Origin: Penelope pileata
Taxonomy: Eukaryota; Chordata; Aves; Galliformes; Cracidae
DNA: 64,000 nucleotides
Assembly: GCA_013396635.1 (NCBI GenBank)
Contig: WBMW01004115.1
Location: 302,971-366,970 of the forward strand
Direction of reading: 5' to 3'
In this document: positions 34,891 through 48,739 of the stretch, piece by piece
Layout: each line of letters starts with the position of its first letter
Position numbering within the stretch: position 1 is the first letter of the stretch
Notes under the pieces: generated by a model
The model's database searches: none
What the model was told of the DNA's origin: nothing
What the model saw: only the letters and a program-made list of their open reading frames with translations
Program-made: the position numbers and the translations under genes

Positions 34891-36754
34891 GCAGGAATCA
34901 GAAGCGAATGTGGAGCTGAGCCCAGTGCCATTCATTCCTCTTATCAGTCATTTATAATTTTAATTAACGATTCAGGCTGAAATTAAAGTGTCTAGATGTC
35001 TATTTCTGTCAGTATGTTTGGAACACAGATCAGAATTTTTCTTCAACTACCAAACATGAAATGGAGAAAAAGAATAACCTTTAAATCACTGCAAAACTTC
35101 TATATCTAGATTATATATAGACTGTGTCATAAGCACCTCTAAAATCTGCATGAAACCTCTGGTATGATGTGACACAACAGTGTAGTCTGATTAGTGCTGA
35201 GGATGAAGAAAACAAGCTGGCATTATCTAGTTATGGAAAAAGTTTGATCCAGTGAAATAAATTATGTGTAACAGCAGCAAATATATAAATCCTCATAAGA
35301 TTTCTTGGTATAAGTAGTATAAACATCAGCTGAAATAATACATCGTCATAAAGTATGGTCCTACTGTGGCATATAATGAGAATCTCTGTGCATACAAGGA
35401 ATCCCAACATCTCCACAGATGAATAGGATAAGGTATGCACATGGAGTTTGCAGGCCATGGAATCAGTAATTTTCTTAAGTAACTCTTGTAAGAGGGTACT
35501 ATTACATCTGGGCAGCTAAGAGATATAATGTGTGCATGGACAAGCTGAAAGTATTTTGTTCCTGGTCACGAAGCACTCCTGTATAGGAACCATATGCAGT
35601 TATTTCTGTTGGAACCCTAGTTTAAGACTCTAAGCATGAGATCATTCCTTCTCCCTCCCTTTCATAATAATGAAGGTAAGTCATTTAGAGTTGTTCAGAA
35701 TGCTTGAAAGAGGAGGACGGGCTGATATTAACAAGATTCTTCTCCTTTGCAGTGGAAATGAAGCTAGACACCATAGATAACCACTGGGTAGAATCCACTA
35801 AGACACACTAAATTGGGAGGTAATTTAAGGCCTTTCTATTAAGGAAATAACTCAGTAAGTAATTTCTTTAATTTTAAATCAAGAAATAAGCTTCTGACTG
35901 TTACGTGTGTAAAAGGAAAAAGAAATCAGTGTTTTATTGGAATAATTAGTGAAAGCATTACAAGAAAGAGCTTATTCCTTTTGAATAAATAAAGAAAACA
36001 ACATTAAAAAAGATTGAAGCTCTGATAAATTGGATGTAGTTTTTGTCTTTTTTTTCCCCCCAGTCTTATTTTGTTGTCGAAAACAGTTAAGTGAATGTGA
36101 TACTTCTTTTTGTAAAGAAAATTTTCAGACTTCAAAGTTAAAGTTGGAGATGTAAACCTGCATTTAAACACCTGAACAGAATCTTCAGATAGTCCAGTTA
36201 GCATCCTTGAGAAAGCAGTCTGCTCCTATTAGATGTCTAAAAACAGATACAGAAACTTACATTTAGAAAGAAAAAAAGGTAGCAAGTGTTCCAGCAAGGA
36301 CAACAAGAAAACAAGAATCCTCTGTAAGTTCAATATGCTACTGAGGAAAAGAAAGATCAAGCAAAGAGTTGTGCTGGTGCTTAACAAGGAGAGAGAACTA
36401 TAGAAAGGTGATGTAAAGAAAAGCCAAAACACTTACTGAATTTTATTTTTTTTTGCTTCATCCCTCACTGACAACAACAGTGTTCATCAGGCAGCTCATT
36501 ACGTCACCATTCAGCATTGAGGACTAAAATCTTGGGCCAGAAGAGCAGTTAGGAGAGCCAATTAGATAGCAGCTAGATAAGTTAAATGCTTTCAACTGTC
36601 TGAGTTTGATGAAAGTCACTTCATGGTACTGACTCAGACAGTCTCAGGGTCAGTAACTCTGTGAACTCATAAGGACTAGAGAGGCTTCGGAAGCCCGGAA
36701 AAGGAAAATGTGTTGTCTATTTTTAATGGGTGTAAGGAGTAACCTAGCAGCTGA
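34891..36754. other. Unique AT-rich DNA
   Basis: Nothing beyond short, composition-driven frames. The F/L/S-rich minus frame at 36229-36432 mirrors A-rich + strand sequence. Confidence 0.4.
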
Positions 36755-38003
36755 CCTTCAGTTCCTGTGAAAATACTGGAATAAATAATTGAACTGCTTG
36801 TATACAACTGGTTCATGCTTATAAGGAGATGAAGAGCAGCCAAGAAGAAATCATATTGTATCTATTCTGCTTCCCTCTGTGAAAAGTTAAGTGTTTTCCT
36901 GAAAAAAAGAAGGACAAAACAGAGATCATGTGGCTAAACTTCAGTAGGACTCTCTTAAACAAGCTCAGGAAAGATATCACTGCTGGAAGGAGACAATATC
37001 ATACTGGGGGAGTAGCTATTAAGGTTCACTGCCAAGTTGGAAGAATGCTGTAAGTGGAATTTCACAGGGTCTGTCTTCAGTCTGCCACCACTCGATATTT
37101 CCCTTAATTATTTCAAAAGCGTGAAGTGTATACTTATTTAATTACTAATCAGTACCAAGCCAGGAGGGGCTGCAATAAGATTTGAGGGAAGGACTAGAAT
37201 GCAAAATGATTTTGACAAATCAGCAAAAAAGGTGAAGAAATGCCCCAAATTCAAGAGGTTCCAATAGGAGAGAAACAGTGATTCTATCAGACAGTAACAA
37301 GAGCTCAACTGTACCACAAAGAAAGCCAAGATGGGGACCAAGGGTGACTGAGGCACAGGCAGGGTGGGGACTCCACTGATCCTGGTGCAGTCCTGAAATA
37401 CCCCAGCAAAGTCAGATCAGGGTAATAGCTCTCTGCTGACAGTTTAGTGAATATCAGATAAGTGCAAAATATCTGAGGTCTGTCTGGGAAGTAGAGAAAT
37501 TAGGATGAGCAGGGGACAGAGACAGATGCAGACCTGCCTACACCATGCTGAGTAATGACTGGGGTCAATGCTTATAGAGGGCTCCTGGGCCAATGGATTC
37601 AGGCTTGATGAGGTTGTATATGTTTACTAATGCACATAGGGCCTGGCCAGAAATCTAGAAAATCTGACCTACCGAAGACACTCAGATTGCTCTGTCTAGA
37701 AAAGGAAGTCTTGAAGAAGGGATGATAGCTTATCTTCAAGAATCTAAAGTGCAAATAAGTTTTCTCTATGTTTATTGTATGACAAGAAGCAGTGGATATA
37801 AACTGAAGTAAAGGAAATCTAATTTAAACATGGGGGAAGCAATTTCTAATGATAAAAATTAGTAATATCAAAGAGAATTCACAGAGCACACAATCTCAGT
37901 CATCTGTCAGGGCTGTTTTAAGTACAGTTGATCATGTCTTGAGACAAGAAAATGGTTTAAATGACCTCTAAGTCTCTTCTAATCTCATTTCCTCTGATTC
38001 AGT
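36755..38003 (+). mobile_element. Very old, degraded CR1-like LINE
   Basis: Scattered matches in the right order suggest an ancient CR1 on the + strand: GAATTTCACAGGGTCTGTCT (about 37057) resembles the motif B codons GVPQGSVL, and TTTCCCTTAATTATTTC resembles the following LFNIFIN-type block. TATGACAAGAAGCAGTGGAT (about 37780) resembles the DKKQW- block near the C-terminus. TTTAAATGACCTCTAAGTCT...CCTCTGATTC at 37955-38000 resembles the CR1 3' end. No frame remains open. Boundaries and subfamily are uncertain. Confidence 0.55.
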
Positions 38004-39114
38004 AAAAATGTTGATGAGCATACTCAGTAGAATACAGATATACAAGTAATCAGTGAGATGATTTGTAGAATAAGGTACTACAAGAAGACTATAACCCTTT
38101 AGTCCTAAGTGATTCAAGTAAACAGAAATAGAATTCACATTTTATGCTATAATTTGTCCTCATCTAGAATAGCTGCTATTTATTAAATTATAAGATGTAA
38201 TTATTGATACTGAAATATCTACTTCTAGGTGACGTGTTTTGAAAATCAGCATTAGTGCTTTTCCTTTGTTTTCTATAAATGCCTTCAAGATCACAACTCT
38301 AGTCAGAGCAGCAGACGTCTTGTCATGTGCAATCAAATGACATACAGATTGCAGATATGATCTTAAAGACAACATGAAGACTGGTTCAAACAAAAATTGT
38401 GTTTATCATTTGTGGATCATTTTAATCTGATTTGTTTTCTCTGCTCAGCTTTGCCTAGTTGACAGAATTTAGTACTGTAAACATTGTTTCTCTCAATTTT
38501 AATTTTTGCTTTTTCTTTTTTAAATCTAACTAGTTCTTAATGTAATTTAGTTAAAAAGCAATTAATGATCCCCACAGCTCAATACAGAGACCAGGGTGAC
38601 AGTTGCTTTATAAGTTATGGAGCAGCAGACAAAATGTACACAGTTAGTATAAAACAGCATCAGAGGGTGGAAGATCCTCATCAACCAAATTGCAGTTGCT
38701 CGTTTATTCATTTGCTATCTAGTTTGGTCCATTATTATGACCAACATACAATTCCTCAGGGATGTTTATGCTACATATTAACTATGGTATGCAGCCAAGA
38801 TAATCTTTTAACACACGGTTATTCTCCAGCTGAAACAAAATGGGTATGACACCATTATCAATTAATTTTACATTTCCAAATGTTAAGCATCAGAACTAAA
38901 CTGATTTTCAGCTAAGCTAGTCTGTATTTCATCTGATCAGCCATGTGCTTACTTTGTATCTATCTGAATCATCCTCTGAATTCCATTAAATCTACTACCT
39001 AGGGCTTGATTCAGTTGTCTAAAGATATGCATCCGGTACTATGGAAGATGCTCTAGGCTATTGCTGCTAGTATCCAGATGTCAGTCTAGATGGCTACAGG
39101 CCACCTGTAATTAC
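38004..39114. other. Unique AT-rich DNA
   Basis: The 38565-38849 frame (94 codons) has many Cys and His but no domain I recognise. No repeat recognised. Confidence 0.4.
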
Positions 39115-39706
39115 TGTAGGTACTGATTTTGGCTGAGGTGGGGTCAGTTTTCTTCATAGCAGCTCATATGGTGCTGTGTTTTGGGTTTGTGATAAAAACA
39201 ATGTTGATAACAGTTCAATGTTTTAGTTATTCCTGAGTAGTGCTTACACAGAGACAAAGTTTTCTTTGGTTCTTACACAGCAATCAAGTATGCTGGAGGG
39301 CACAAGAAACCGGGAGGAGACATAGCCAGGACGGCTGACCCTGGCTGGCCATAAGGATATTCTATACTGTATGATATTGTGCTCAGCAATAAAATCCTGG
39401 GGAGGAAGGAGGAAGATGGGACATTGGGGATTATGGCATTTGTTCTCCCAAGTGTACCTAACATGTTTTGAAACACTGCTTTCCTCAAAATTTCTAAATA
39501 TCTGCCTGTTGATGGGTAGTGTTGAGTAAATTCTTTATTTTGGTTTGTTTGTGCATACAGCTTAACCTTTACCCATTAAACTGTCTTTATCTCAATCTAT
39601 GAGTTTTCTCACTTTTATCTTTCCAATTCTCTTCCTCAGCCCTTTTTGAGGGGATGGATGGGGGGCTTTGTGAGGCTTAGCTGCCTACCTGGCTTAAGCC
39701 ACGACA
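39115..39706 (+). mobile_element. ERVL-type avian LTR, probably solo
   Basis: Recognised as a widespread bird LTR. It starts TGTAGGTACTGATTTTGGCT, has the U3 block GGTGCTGTGTTTTGGGTTTG, a worn TATA region (AATAAAAT at 39388-39395), and the block ACCCATTAAACTGTCTTTAT with polyadenylation signal ATTAAA at 39575-39580. It then has TCTCAATCTATGAGTTTTCT and ends TTAAGCCACGACA. TG...CA termini are present. No internal ERV sequence adjoins either end, hence probably solo. I found no target duplication; the flanks are ATTAC and CTGTG. It is moderately diverged from the family sequence as I know it. Confidence 0.82.
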
Positions 39707-41847
39707 CTGTGCTGTATCTACAAGCTTCATGCAGGTTTGAGCCCTAGATGGCACAAGGTATTTCAAATGGTGCTAGAGGCCTGTATTCTGGCAGATTAAT
39801 CAAATGCTATATCAGTGTAGTCTTAAGCACCTAGTTGTCATTTAGATACCAACATCCAGATAACTAAAAATGGAAGAAAAATTCCCTTGCTAGAAGATTG
39901 GTTCAGTTGTTTAAATATAAAACTCTAGTGCTGTTTGCAAACCTCTGTAGTGTCCAAGACACGCACATAGAGAAGTAAAAGGCTTGCATCCACTTGTACT
40001 GGCAGCTGGAATTTGTCTTTACACAAAAAAAAGTAGAAAAGTCACATTCGTTTAGATAAAATGTTGGAAATATATTAACAATTCCAAGTTGAGAATATGT
40101 CATAGTAAACCCCGCTCTATTTTATATAATAAAATATACCTACCTACCCACATACTAAATAATTCCAATTCAAAGAGACACATTCACAACCCCAGTTTTC
40201 TTGTATGTTTTTATTTCCAGTCAAAATACATTTGTTTTTTTTATTTGTTCTTTCCAGAGGAACCATGAAGACACTGCAACTTGTAAGAAGGATCAGCAGA
40301 GACTAGAGAAGACAGTCTGTTTTTGCAGCCTTGATTTAATTCCTCAGAATCTGCCTGCTGTTGACATATAATAAATATTTTACACAATATGATAACATTG
40401 CAGGTGGAGATGTGGTTATAGATGGTATAGACACTATCTGGGTGTCTATACTTCTATACTCCTTTTAAACACTGATAACTATGCTTGTGACAGCAGATTT
40501 CATAAGCTGCTTTTTATCACAACCTGTTTACAATGTGCTTGGGTACACTGAAAGGGACTTCAGACACTCATGTTAGGTATTTATTTTCATCTTCCTTTTA
40601 TTGGGATACTATTTGCTAATTAACACTTAGCTACAGAAGGGCCTTCATCTCCCCTAAATTTAGATGTCCGTAGATGCTTACATGTATGTTAATCGCCTTG
40701 TGCTCCCTCTGTGTTAATGGAGAGAGTGTCTCACACAGACAAGTTTCATCTGCCTTGTTTTAGATGTCTGCCTTGAGATGAAACAGGTATTTTGCAGAAC
40801 TGCCTTTTTCTCTCCCCATTTAATAATGGCCAGAGAACAAACTCAGAAGCAGACAGCTGTATTTCATAATGAACCTAGTCCACAGTAACTGCCTTTAACC
40901 ACTTGGATGCAAAGCAGAAGAAATACTTTTAAACTACCCCAAAAGCAATTAAAGGTCATCTTGTTCCATTTTGAATTGAAGTGATCTGAGAGCACTTACA
41001 TAATCGAGTACTATGTTTCTACTTGGGAAGGACTGTAACTTGCACTTCTCAATGCAGATTGTAATGAATCTATATTATAAATGCAAGCATGCCTAAATGA
41101 TCTCTGTATCACCTATGCTCGTTGGTATCCATGGGAAGAAACAAGGAACAAGTCTTTCAAAGACTTAGCTTACTCACTTGACTAGCATGGTTAAAACAAA
41201 TCCTCTCCTGTACCTACCAACTTATAGCTACTCAGACATATAGTTGTAACACACACAGCAAGCCAAAAGCATTTCACATGGAAACCATATATGTCCTAAC
41301 CCAAAAGACAGGTACACATATGACATACAGATTTCACTGAAGTATTGTTCATCCTTAACCTATGTCTATGTTCAGAACTGCTCCTTTAACCCTACAGCTA
41401 GATATTCTTATCATTGTACCACTATACTCATGGTGCTCCGACGCTCATGGCTCAATAATCCCTGTGAATTACTATGGAAGGATCTATATCAGAGTGGACT
41501 CTTTGTACTATCTGTCTTGAAATAGTCTGGAATTACAGGAGGCAGAATCACATGACTTCATGGTAAGATGTGACAGCTTGACCCTAACAATGATTACATT
41601 TCATTCTTTCCAAGGAGCACCAAAGCTATCACAGTGGACTTATGTTCTGTGTGATAGAGTCAGTGAGACAAAAATAATTGCAGAATTTTGTGTTTGGCAT
41701 TTGTCTAAGCTTTTTACCAAGAAATGACAGACTGTGTTAACCCTTATAATAAAGCTGCATTTTTTTTTCTCCCAGAAATTAGAGGGGAAAGGAATGAAAT
41801 GTATTGAACACAAAAATGACATTTTAATTTCTGTTTAAAGTTCCTTT
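39707..41847. other. Unique AT-rich DNA
   Basis: No frame above 66 codons. No gene, RNA or repeat recognised. Confidence 0.4.
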
Positions 41848-42252
41848 ATCATAGAATGATAGAATCATAGAATAGTTCAGGTTGGAAGGGACCTTAGAGA
41901 TCATCTTGTTCCAACCCCCCTGCCATGGGCAAGGACACCTCCCACTAGACCAAGTTGCCCAAAGCCCCATCCAGCCTGGCTTTGAATACTTCCAGAGAGG
42001 AGGCATCCACAACTTCTCTGGGCAACCTGTTCCAGTGTCTCACCACCCTCCCAGTGAAGAATTTCTTCCTTATATCTAGTCTAAATCTGCCCTCTTTCAG
42101 TTTATAACCATTACCCCTTGTCCTGTCATGATCTATCCTTGTAAAAAGTCCTTCCCCAGCTTTCCTGTAGGCCCCCTTCAGGTACTGGAAGGCTGCTATC
42201 AGGTCCCCCCGCAGCCTTCTCTTCTCCAGGCTGAAGAGTCCCAACTCTCTCT
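41848..42252 (-). mobile_element. CR1 LINE 3' end, minus strand
   Basis: Contains the terminal repeat (ATCATAGAATGATAGAATCA, + strand, 41849 on), 3' UTR and the last 99 codons of ORF2 (42244-41945), from MGLFSLEKRRLRGDLIAAFQ to GALGNLV. Nearly identical to the matching part of the copy at 31139, including the UTR, so the same subfamily and of similar age. The 5' truncation is at about 42252. Confidence 0.95.
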
Positions 42253-45200
42253 TTATAAAGAACTCTGATAGTCCAGTTCCAGTGCTCCCTCATTTATAAT
42301 CTTTTTTGTGACTCTGAAATACCTTATATAAACAATCACCACGGAAGATAAATGAATACTCTCCCCGACTCTGTTAATCCTGAAATGCCATTACTTTAGT
42401 TCATAAATACGAGCACGGTCTCAGTGCTATTCATTAAAACATTAGTTAACAAGAAATAAGAGAGGTGTTAAGACAGAACTGTGGTTTAGAGAAAATATCA
42501 CTAACTATACTGCAGGCAGAGATTGAAACAGGTTTATTTATGCTTGGCATAAGTAACTAACAGTACAGGAATTCCCTGGAGACACCCACTGAAGCAGCGC
42601 CATGACTCATCTCTCTATGATGATCCACCATCATTCTTCCTTTGCGTCTCTGAGGCAAGACGAACAGCTTTAGGTCACAGAGGAACTCTGCAGGTAGAGT
42701 TGAATCCACTTTGGTTGCAGACTGTCTTAGCCACAGCAGGAAGCCAATCCTTCCCCTTCCTTCTCTATTAAGTAGATAATTTAAAGTGGCATCCTACAAC
42801 ATCTCAAGTTAATTGAAAGTGTTAAATGAAAAATGATTAACAGGGCCAATTCTTGTTTTTATATAATTTTCTCAGGCTTATGGGAAATATTCTAATCATT
42901 TTCCTTCCCACTCTACCTTTAGGTGTACATCTTGCTTATATGTTACAAAAGCTTTTCATACGTTGAAAAGACTTCATATTTTGCTAGTTTTCATGCAGGA
43001 ACAGAAAGTTCTAAGATGTTTCTTGAGCTGTTTCAGTCATTTTGGAAATAATAATGAAGCAGTAAGTGCAAGATTGTTGAAATTATTAAATCGCTATCAT
43101 TTACAGACAGAGTCTAAAGCCATCAGCTCTGCTTGAAGCCCTATAGTAAACTGTGTAAAGCATCTGAAAAATTGACCTTGATGTTTGGCAGCTAAAATAC
43201 TTCAAACTGATAAACAAGCACAAAGAGATAAATATGCCACATAAACTATACCAGCAATGCTGTGCTGTAAGAAGCTGCATTTTCAGTGGTGCAATCGGAT
43301 CACCATTTCTTTCCCAAGTTAAGATGACATTGAGCTATAATTACTCAAAGTTAAATAACTAAAGAAATATTTTCAGTTTCATCAGGACTTCAGTGGATTT
43401 CATCATTTAATTTAGAGCCTCAACAGAATGATCACAATCAAAAAGTTCTTTCATTTCGATTGTAACCTTAGTCTGAAAGACGTTCCCTTTACAAACAATG
43501 GGGAAAGTTACCTGTGAGAAGATAGTTTTAAAATACAGCCTCTGAATGGATTAAGCGCCAGTCTTTGAGCTATCGTATTTGATAAAGTGGATCTTAAAGT
43601 ACTACGGATGACTGGTTTGTGGTCTAGGTTGAATAGTTGTTTGAAGAGACAAGTTGGTGTAATTAATTGATGTCAAAATTACTACACTCATCCCCATGGT
43701 GAGAAAAAGTGAGAAAGATGCATAGAATTGGTTCCCTTCCCCTCCCCAAAAAACTTTAGGCTGTATGGATCCTCTAGGGCATGGGAAATGTATGCTACAC
43801 AGTGATGGATGGGGAAAGATATGCTGCATGAACATCCTTTGAACAATACTATCTTACCATCTTTTCCTTGTTTTTTTGCAGGGAAAAAATGAGATGACAT
43901 TTCTCTATACATGTTTTGTTATGTAGGTATTCTTGGTTGCCTGTGGAGACTGGAATAATTATTAGCAATAATTATTTAATTAGCTTTGGATATTCAGAAA
44001 CAGAAATGATAATGATAGACCCTGCATCTTTACCCATGGGCAAGGCTGTATAAGATTCTGCAAAAAAGAAAGGAATATAGTCTTTCCTGATTATTTAAGG
44101 TGTTTCACAAGCTTTGAGGTCATCCCATTACTCATTGAGATTCATCTCTCATTTTGTAAAACTTCCTCAGTGCATTTTTGGCACAATTGTAATATTTTAA
44201 GGCAATTTTTTACTGAAATCTTTCTAATCAGAATCTCTGGTGAGAATCCCGAATGGAAAAAGAAATCTCAGGCAGTATATTTTTAAAGCATACAGCCATT
44301 CAGAATCTGATTACCTTTTCATATTTTCATACAAAATGGATTAATGTGTCCCTGTCTTTATTACATTTTCAACACTTGTCATTTGTGATTAAGCCAACAC
44401 TATGAAGATGTATTACACAGCAGCATAAATGGGCACATTAAAATAGGGTATATATGTGCCCAAGAAGTTAAAGACAGCTTGGTTTGTGTTGCTTTAACGT
44501 TAGATGCAATGTATGTAAAAATACTTTACATAACTTGAGAGTCAACAGTCTGGGGGGAAATACAAATAAATAGATGGAAATTTCAGAAAGGGGGAGAGAG
44601 CAAGAGAAAAGTGTTAATTAAATCAATCACAGAGACATGGTGATGTGATAGAGTGCTATGAAGAAAGACTGATGCAATTTCTTACAGATAACAGCTCAAA
44701 TCAGAAACTGCCACACAGTTGGAATCATCCGCTCAAGAAGCTCGTTGCTAGAGTTGCAGTGGTTATGACTGATGTGTACAGGGAATGATTCTGGAGAAAT
44801 CTTTGTGCATGCCTTAAATTACCTTGGCTCTCCTGTGAAAATATGTCCCCCACTAATCACAAGATTACCTTTATGTACAATATGGTTTGCTTCTACTTAC
44901 CCTGCTATAGACTCCAGAGAAGTTGTTATACCACCTCCATGCAGCAGCTTTCTCCACTGCTACAACTCCAGCCTTACTCCAGATTCCCGTCTGTTCCATT
45001 TTACATTGGGTTTGCTCCTTAGTGAGACCTGTGCTTGTATTTCCTAAGATAGACTTACTCTCAAATATTATTTGAAGTTTGTCATTAGGAAACAGAAATG
45101 GTTCAGAGTAAGACTTTTTTTCCTTACAGCAAATTCACCCACTTGAATTTCTGGGTTTGGAATCTAACAGACTTTAAAAATCAATAAGGAAAAAAAGATT

Positions 45201-46887
45201 TGTTTGCTTTCTAACTTGTAACTACCTCCTCTCATACAAACTAAATACATCTAAACACAGCTTGTTACCTTTATCCTTCTATCGAGGAAGTTGTGAAGAA
45301 GAGCAAACTAGTCCCATCAGTCTGTGTAAGTCTTGCCATCTATTTCTGGGGGCAAGGTATCTGCTCAAACATTAACTTTATAATATAGCTGTCAAGAAAG
45401 GGTGCAGCTGCCATCTGAAAAACAGCTCACTGACAGATCTACTAGAGCGTCATTATAAAATGATTGTACATCACCTCTAGCAAAACTTCAGCTCAGAAAA
45501 TTCTTAAAACAGCTTTTTGCTGTCTTTGTTGTAATCTGTTGCAATAAGTACAGAAAGGATATTAGCGTATTGTACTGCAAACCTTAGTCCCTGGCCTCTC
45601 TTGGTGCTGTTAGAGCACTGTCCCTATATAAGAGATATTCAGATGGAGACTGCAACATTGGGGCCAGGCCAGCCTGAAGCAGCAGTTTCAGATTTGTTCA
45701 GCCTCAGACATTTAGGATATCCAGTGCTTCAGTTCATAGTGCCTGTTTGTGGATAAGGCAAGTGAAATGGTCTCCGTGGACAGCTTACCTTCTCTTTCCA
45801 TTGTTGCACCCAGTGTGGTCCCATCTGAGCAGTACTCACAGCCAGCTGATTCGTGCATACACACAGCTGAGCTAGTCAAGTGTTTTGTCTCGTACCTCTC
45901 TAATTTATCTCTCTGGTACTGAATTATCATCTCCCCTGTGATTCTCATCTGTATACCTACTCTTCATTCATCATCCATGCTCTCATTGCCTGCCTCCTTG
46001 CTTCTCCTGATACCATCAGCTGCCACCACACTGTATGCATTGCACCATAGAGATTATTCATGTCTGAACTGCTTGCTCTGTGCTCAGGCAATTTCTCTAC
46101 ACAAATAAAAATGCCTTTACAGTCTTTTGATAAACATTGTCCCTCCTTTGCATGCACCTTATCCGTTTTTCTCTGAAATTGTTCTTATTGGTTGCTAGTG
46201 ACTGTGCGTTCCAAAGACTTTTGTGGGAGACTTGTTTCTTTGGAATGATTCGGTGTTGTTTTTTCTTCCTTAACGCATTTTCTCTCTGAGGCTGTTTCCA
46301 AAGGCAGTTTCACGTATAGGGAAAATTTGGAAACGAATAAAGTTTCAGTACTGGGAGAAGAAGGTAATGCAGGGCTAGCTGTCCATTGGGAATTATGAGA
46401 ACAAGATTCTAAATCTCACTGCTTTAAATAATTCTAAAAGCCATGGCCTGGAAGGTGTAATTGGCAGGGAAGTGTGGAGTTTGTCAGTGCAGCTCAATAA
46501 TTATCTAGTCAGAACTTCTGAATGAACTCTTTTTCAGCCCTAGACAGCTCTGCAGCTATTTTATTTCAACTTAACCATTGTGAAGTATTCATGATTTTGT
46601 GCAGCATTCTCAGTTTTTCAGATGAATAAAAAATTTTATTTTACCCGCTAATGTTACTGGGGCCTGGATATTCTTTTATTATTATTATTATTATTTTGAA
46701 GAAACAAGTGTGATTGAGTGCTAAACCTGTTTTGTAGAGTACAATATATGGCAGCCTGAAGTACCCTACTCCCTCATTTTTTTATTCACATGATACATGA
46801 AAAACGGCATAAATGTATTTCATTGTGTCACCAAGAATCTGTGTAGCCAGCAATAATGAATATGCTTTACTCTTCAGCTCGGTAGTG
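42253..46887. other. Unique AT-rich DNA, about 4.6 kb
   Basis: An (ATT)n microsatellite lies at 46676-46697. Frames (to 91 codons) have no domain and no convincing splice context. No mobile element recognised. Confidence 0.45.
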
Positions 46888-46890
46888 TTT

Positions 46891-47061
46891 CATTTCTTCC
46901 TGACAAGATTATTTGACAAGCAGACCCTGCATTGGCAATGTTGTTTATTTTCACAGGCATGTAAATTATCTTGACAGCCTCATAAACATAAATTGGCAGG
47001 CATACTGTCCCACAGCAATGCTTGTTAAAATACACTAATGGAATATAATAAATAAATTATT
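46891..47061. repeat. Duplicated non-coding segment, copy A
   Basis: Matches 48740-48913 in the same orientation, offset about 1,850 bp. The core 46954-47061 aligns without gaps to 48806-48913 with 99 of 108 identities by hand count. The preceding 54 bases (46891 on) align at 45 of 54. It contains an octamer-like ATGTAAAT and a CATAAACATAAAT block in both copies. There is no shared coding frame and no resemblance to CR1, LTR or mariner sequence. Beyond the segment the flanks are unrelated. Candidate duplicated regulatory element or two copies of an unrecognised ancient repeat. Confidence 0.88.
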
Positions 47062-48739
47062 CTAGAGTATTTATAATATGCCAGCATACCACTACATCTT
47101 GCAAAAGTTACAGGGTAAACTGTTATATATTTCTTACAGTTCAGAATAAGTAGTTGGTCAGTTATTTAATGCAACGAATTACGATGAAAAATGCATAGAT
47201 TCCTACTCAGTGGTGTATTCAGCCCCTAGATAAGGCAAATATTAATCTAACCAGCCTACAAATGTTGCATACTTTTCACTACCTTGCACATACTGATTGC
47301 ATTTGGCACAACTGTGCAGGAGGTAGGTGCAGTAAAATGCACTTCTATTCAACTACCAAATCGATTGGTTGATGGTTGGTTGTTGGGCTAGATATAGAAA
47401 TAACATTAGACATGTAGAGAGTGCCTGGAAATAGGTGAAACTTAGGAAGTCTACAAAGAATGGATGCTAATTATTTAATGACAGTCCAGGTCAGTGACTC
47501 ATTATTATTCCTTTCCCCATGTTGATTCAGCCATTTTTGCTGCCTGTTCAAGATTCCCATTAGGGGTAATCAAAAATTGAGGTTGCCCTGGATGCAAGAG
47601 AAAGAAGCTGAAGACTGGTCTTTGATCTCTTTGTAGCCAAAGAACATTAAGGACACAAACAACAGCAACAGGTTTATTTTACCTTAGACTGCAAGTCCAG
47701 ATCAACAGTAGGCATGAGTGCTCGCTAAAGATGGTCTTTATTCCTCACAAATTCAGTCCTCTAAATTCCCATCCCCTCTCTAGGGCATTTTCAGTGCCAC
47801 CAGAAGAAAAAGGAACTATTGGAGGATGAATCATTTCACCTAATTTATTACACAGCAGATCACAGTTACAGGGAGCCTATATTTCTCCATTACGGAAGCC
47901 CAGATGACTACCTTAGATTTTTACCATAAACTTTTAACAAGTTAAAGTTAGGGAGAATTAATTCTACCTAGGGAGTTTGAAAATTGAAAAGATATTCCTC
48001 TCAATGTTTTCCCTCATTATATAATCACCATTTTATGAATCAACTGTAAATAACAAGCAGCATCTAATCTTCTCCCTGGAGTAATTAAGATTATGATAGG
48101 GGAATGACTGCAGAGCACTTGGCTACCTCCTGTCTCCTTGACACGTGTCAAGTTGGTGTCATTGCAAGTAGCTTGCAGAGACTGTATTGGTTGCTTAGAC
48201 AGATTAGATAAGAATTTGCCTCTGTATTTTTCTCTGAAAGCCTGAATTGCTCAGTACTGTTATGAGAATGAGTTCAAAAGGTCATTAAATACCTCTTAAT
48301 TCTAGATACATCTTAGTTCAGTTCTGAATTCTGGGCATTGTTTAGAGATGCCTAATTAACAACAGCTTCCAAAGACTCCTGAGAACCACTCCAGTGGTCT
48401 GCAATGAGCAAACCATGAGGTATATTCTAGACGTGCCTTTATGTTCCTGACTTGCTCTACTACAAGGCAAGCCATGGTACTGCCAGGCAAAATTTAAACT
48501 GTTAAAATCTGATTCTAAAAACCACTAGAATGCAAGAACTTTGTTGTGGTCGTTTCATATTGGGCTGGTTTCAATGAAAAGTTTCCTTAAACAAAAATGA
48601 CTGCACAATATGGCTCATAATTTCATTATTTCCTAGCCCCTTCCTTTACTGAAATAAATATTTATTGAGCTCAACAGGGGGAAGAAAAAATCCCTGGCAC
48701 TCTCTGTGTGCCACTTTATGTATGAGCTTTCCTATGTCT
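47062..48739. other. Unique DNA between the duplicated segments
   Basis: About 1.7 kb with no open frame of note and no recognised repeat. Confidence 0.4.
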
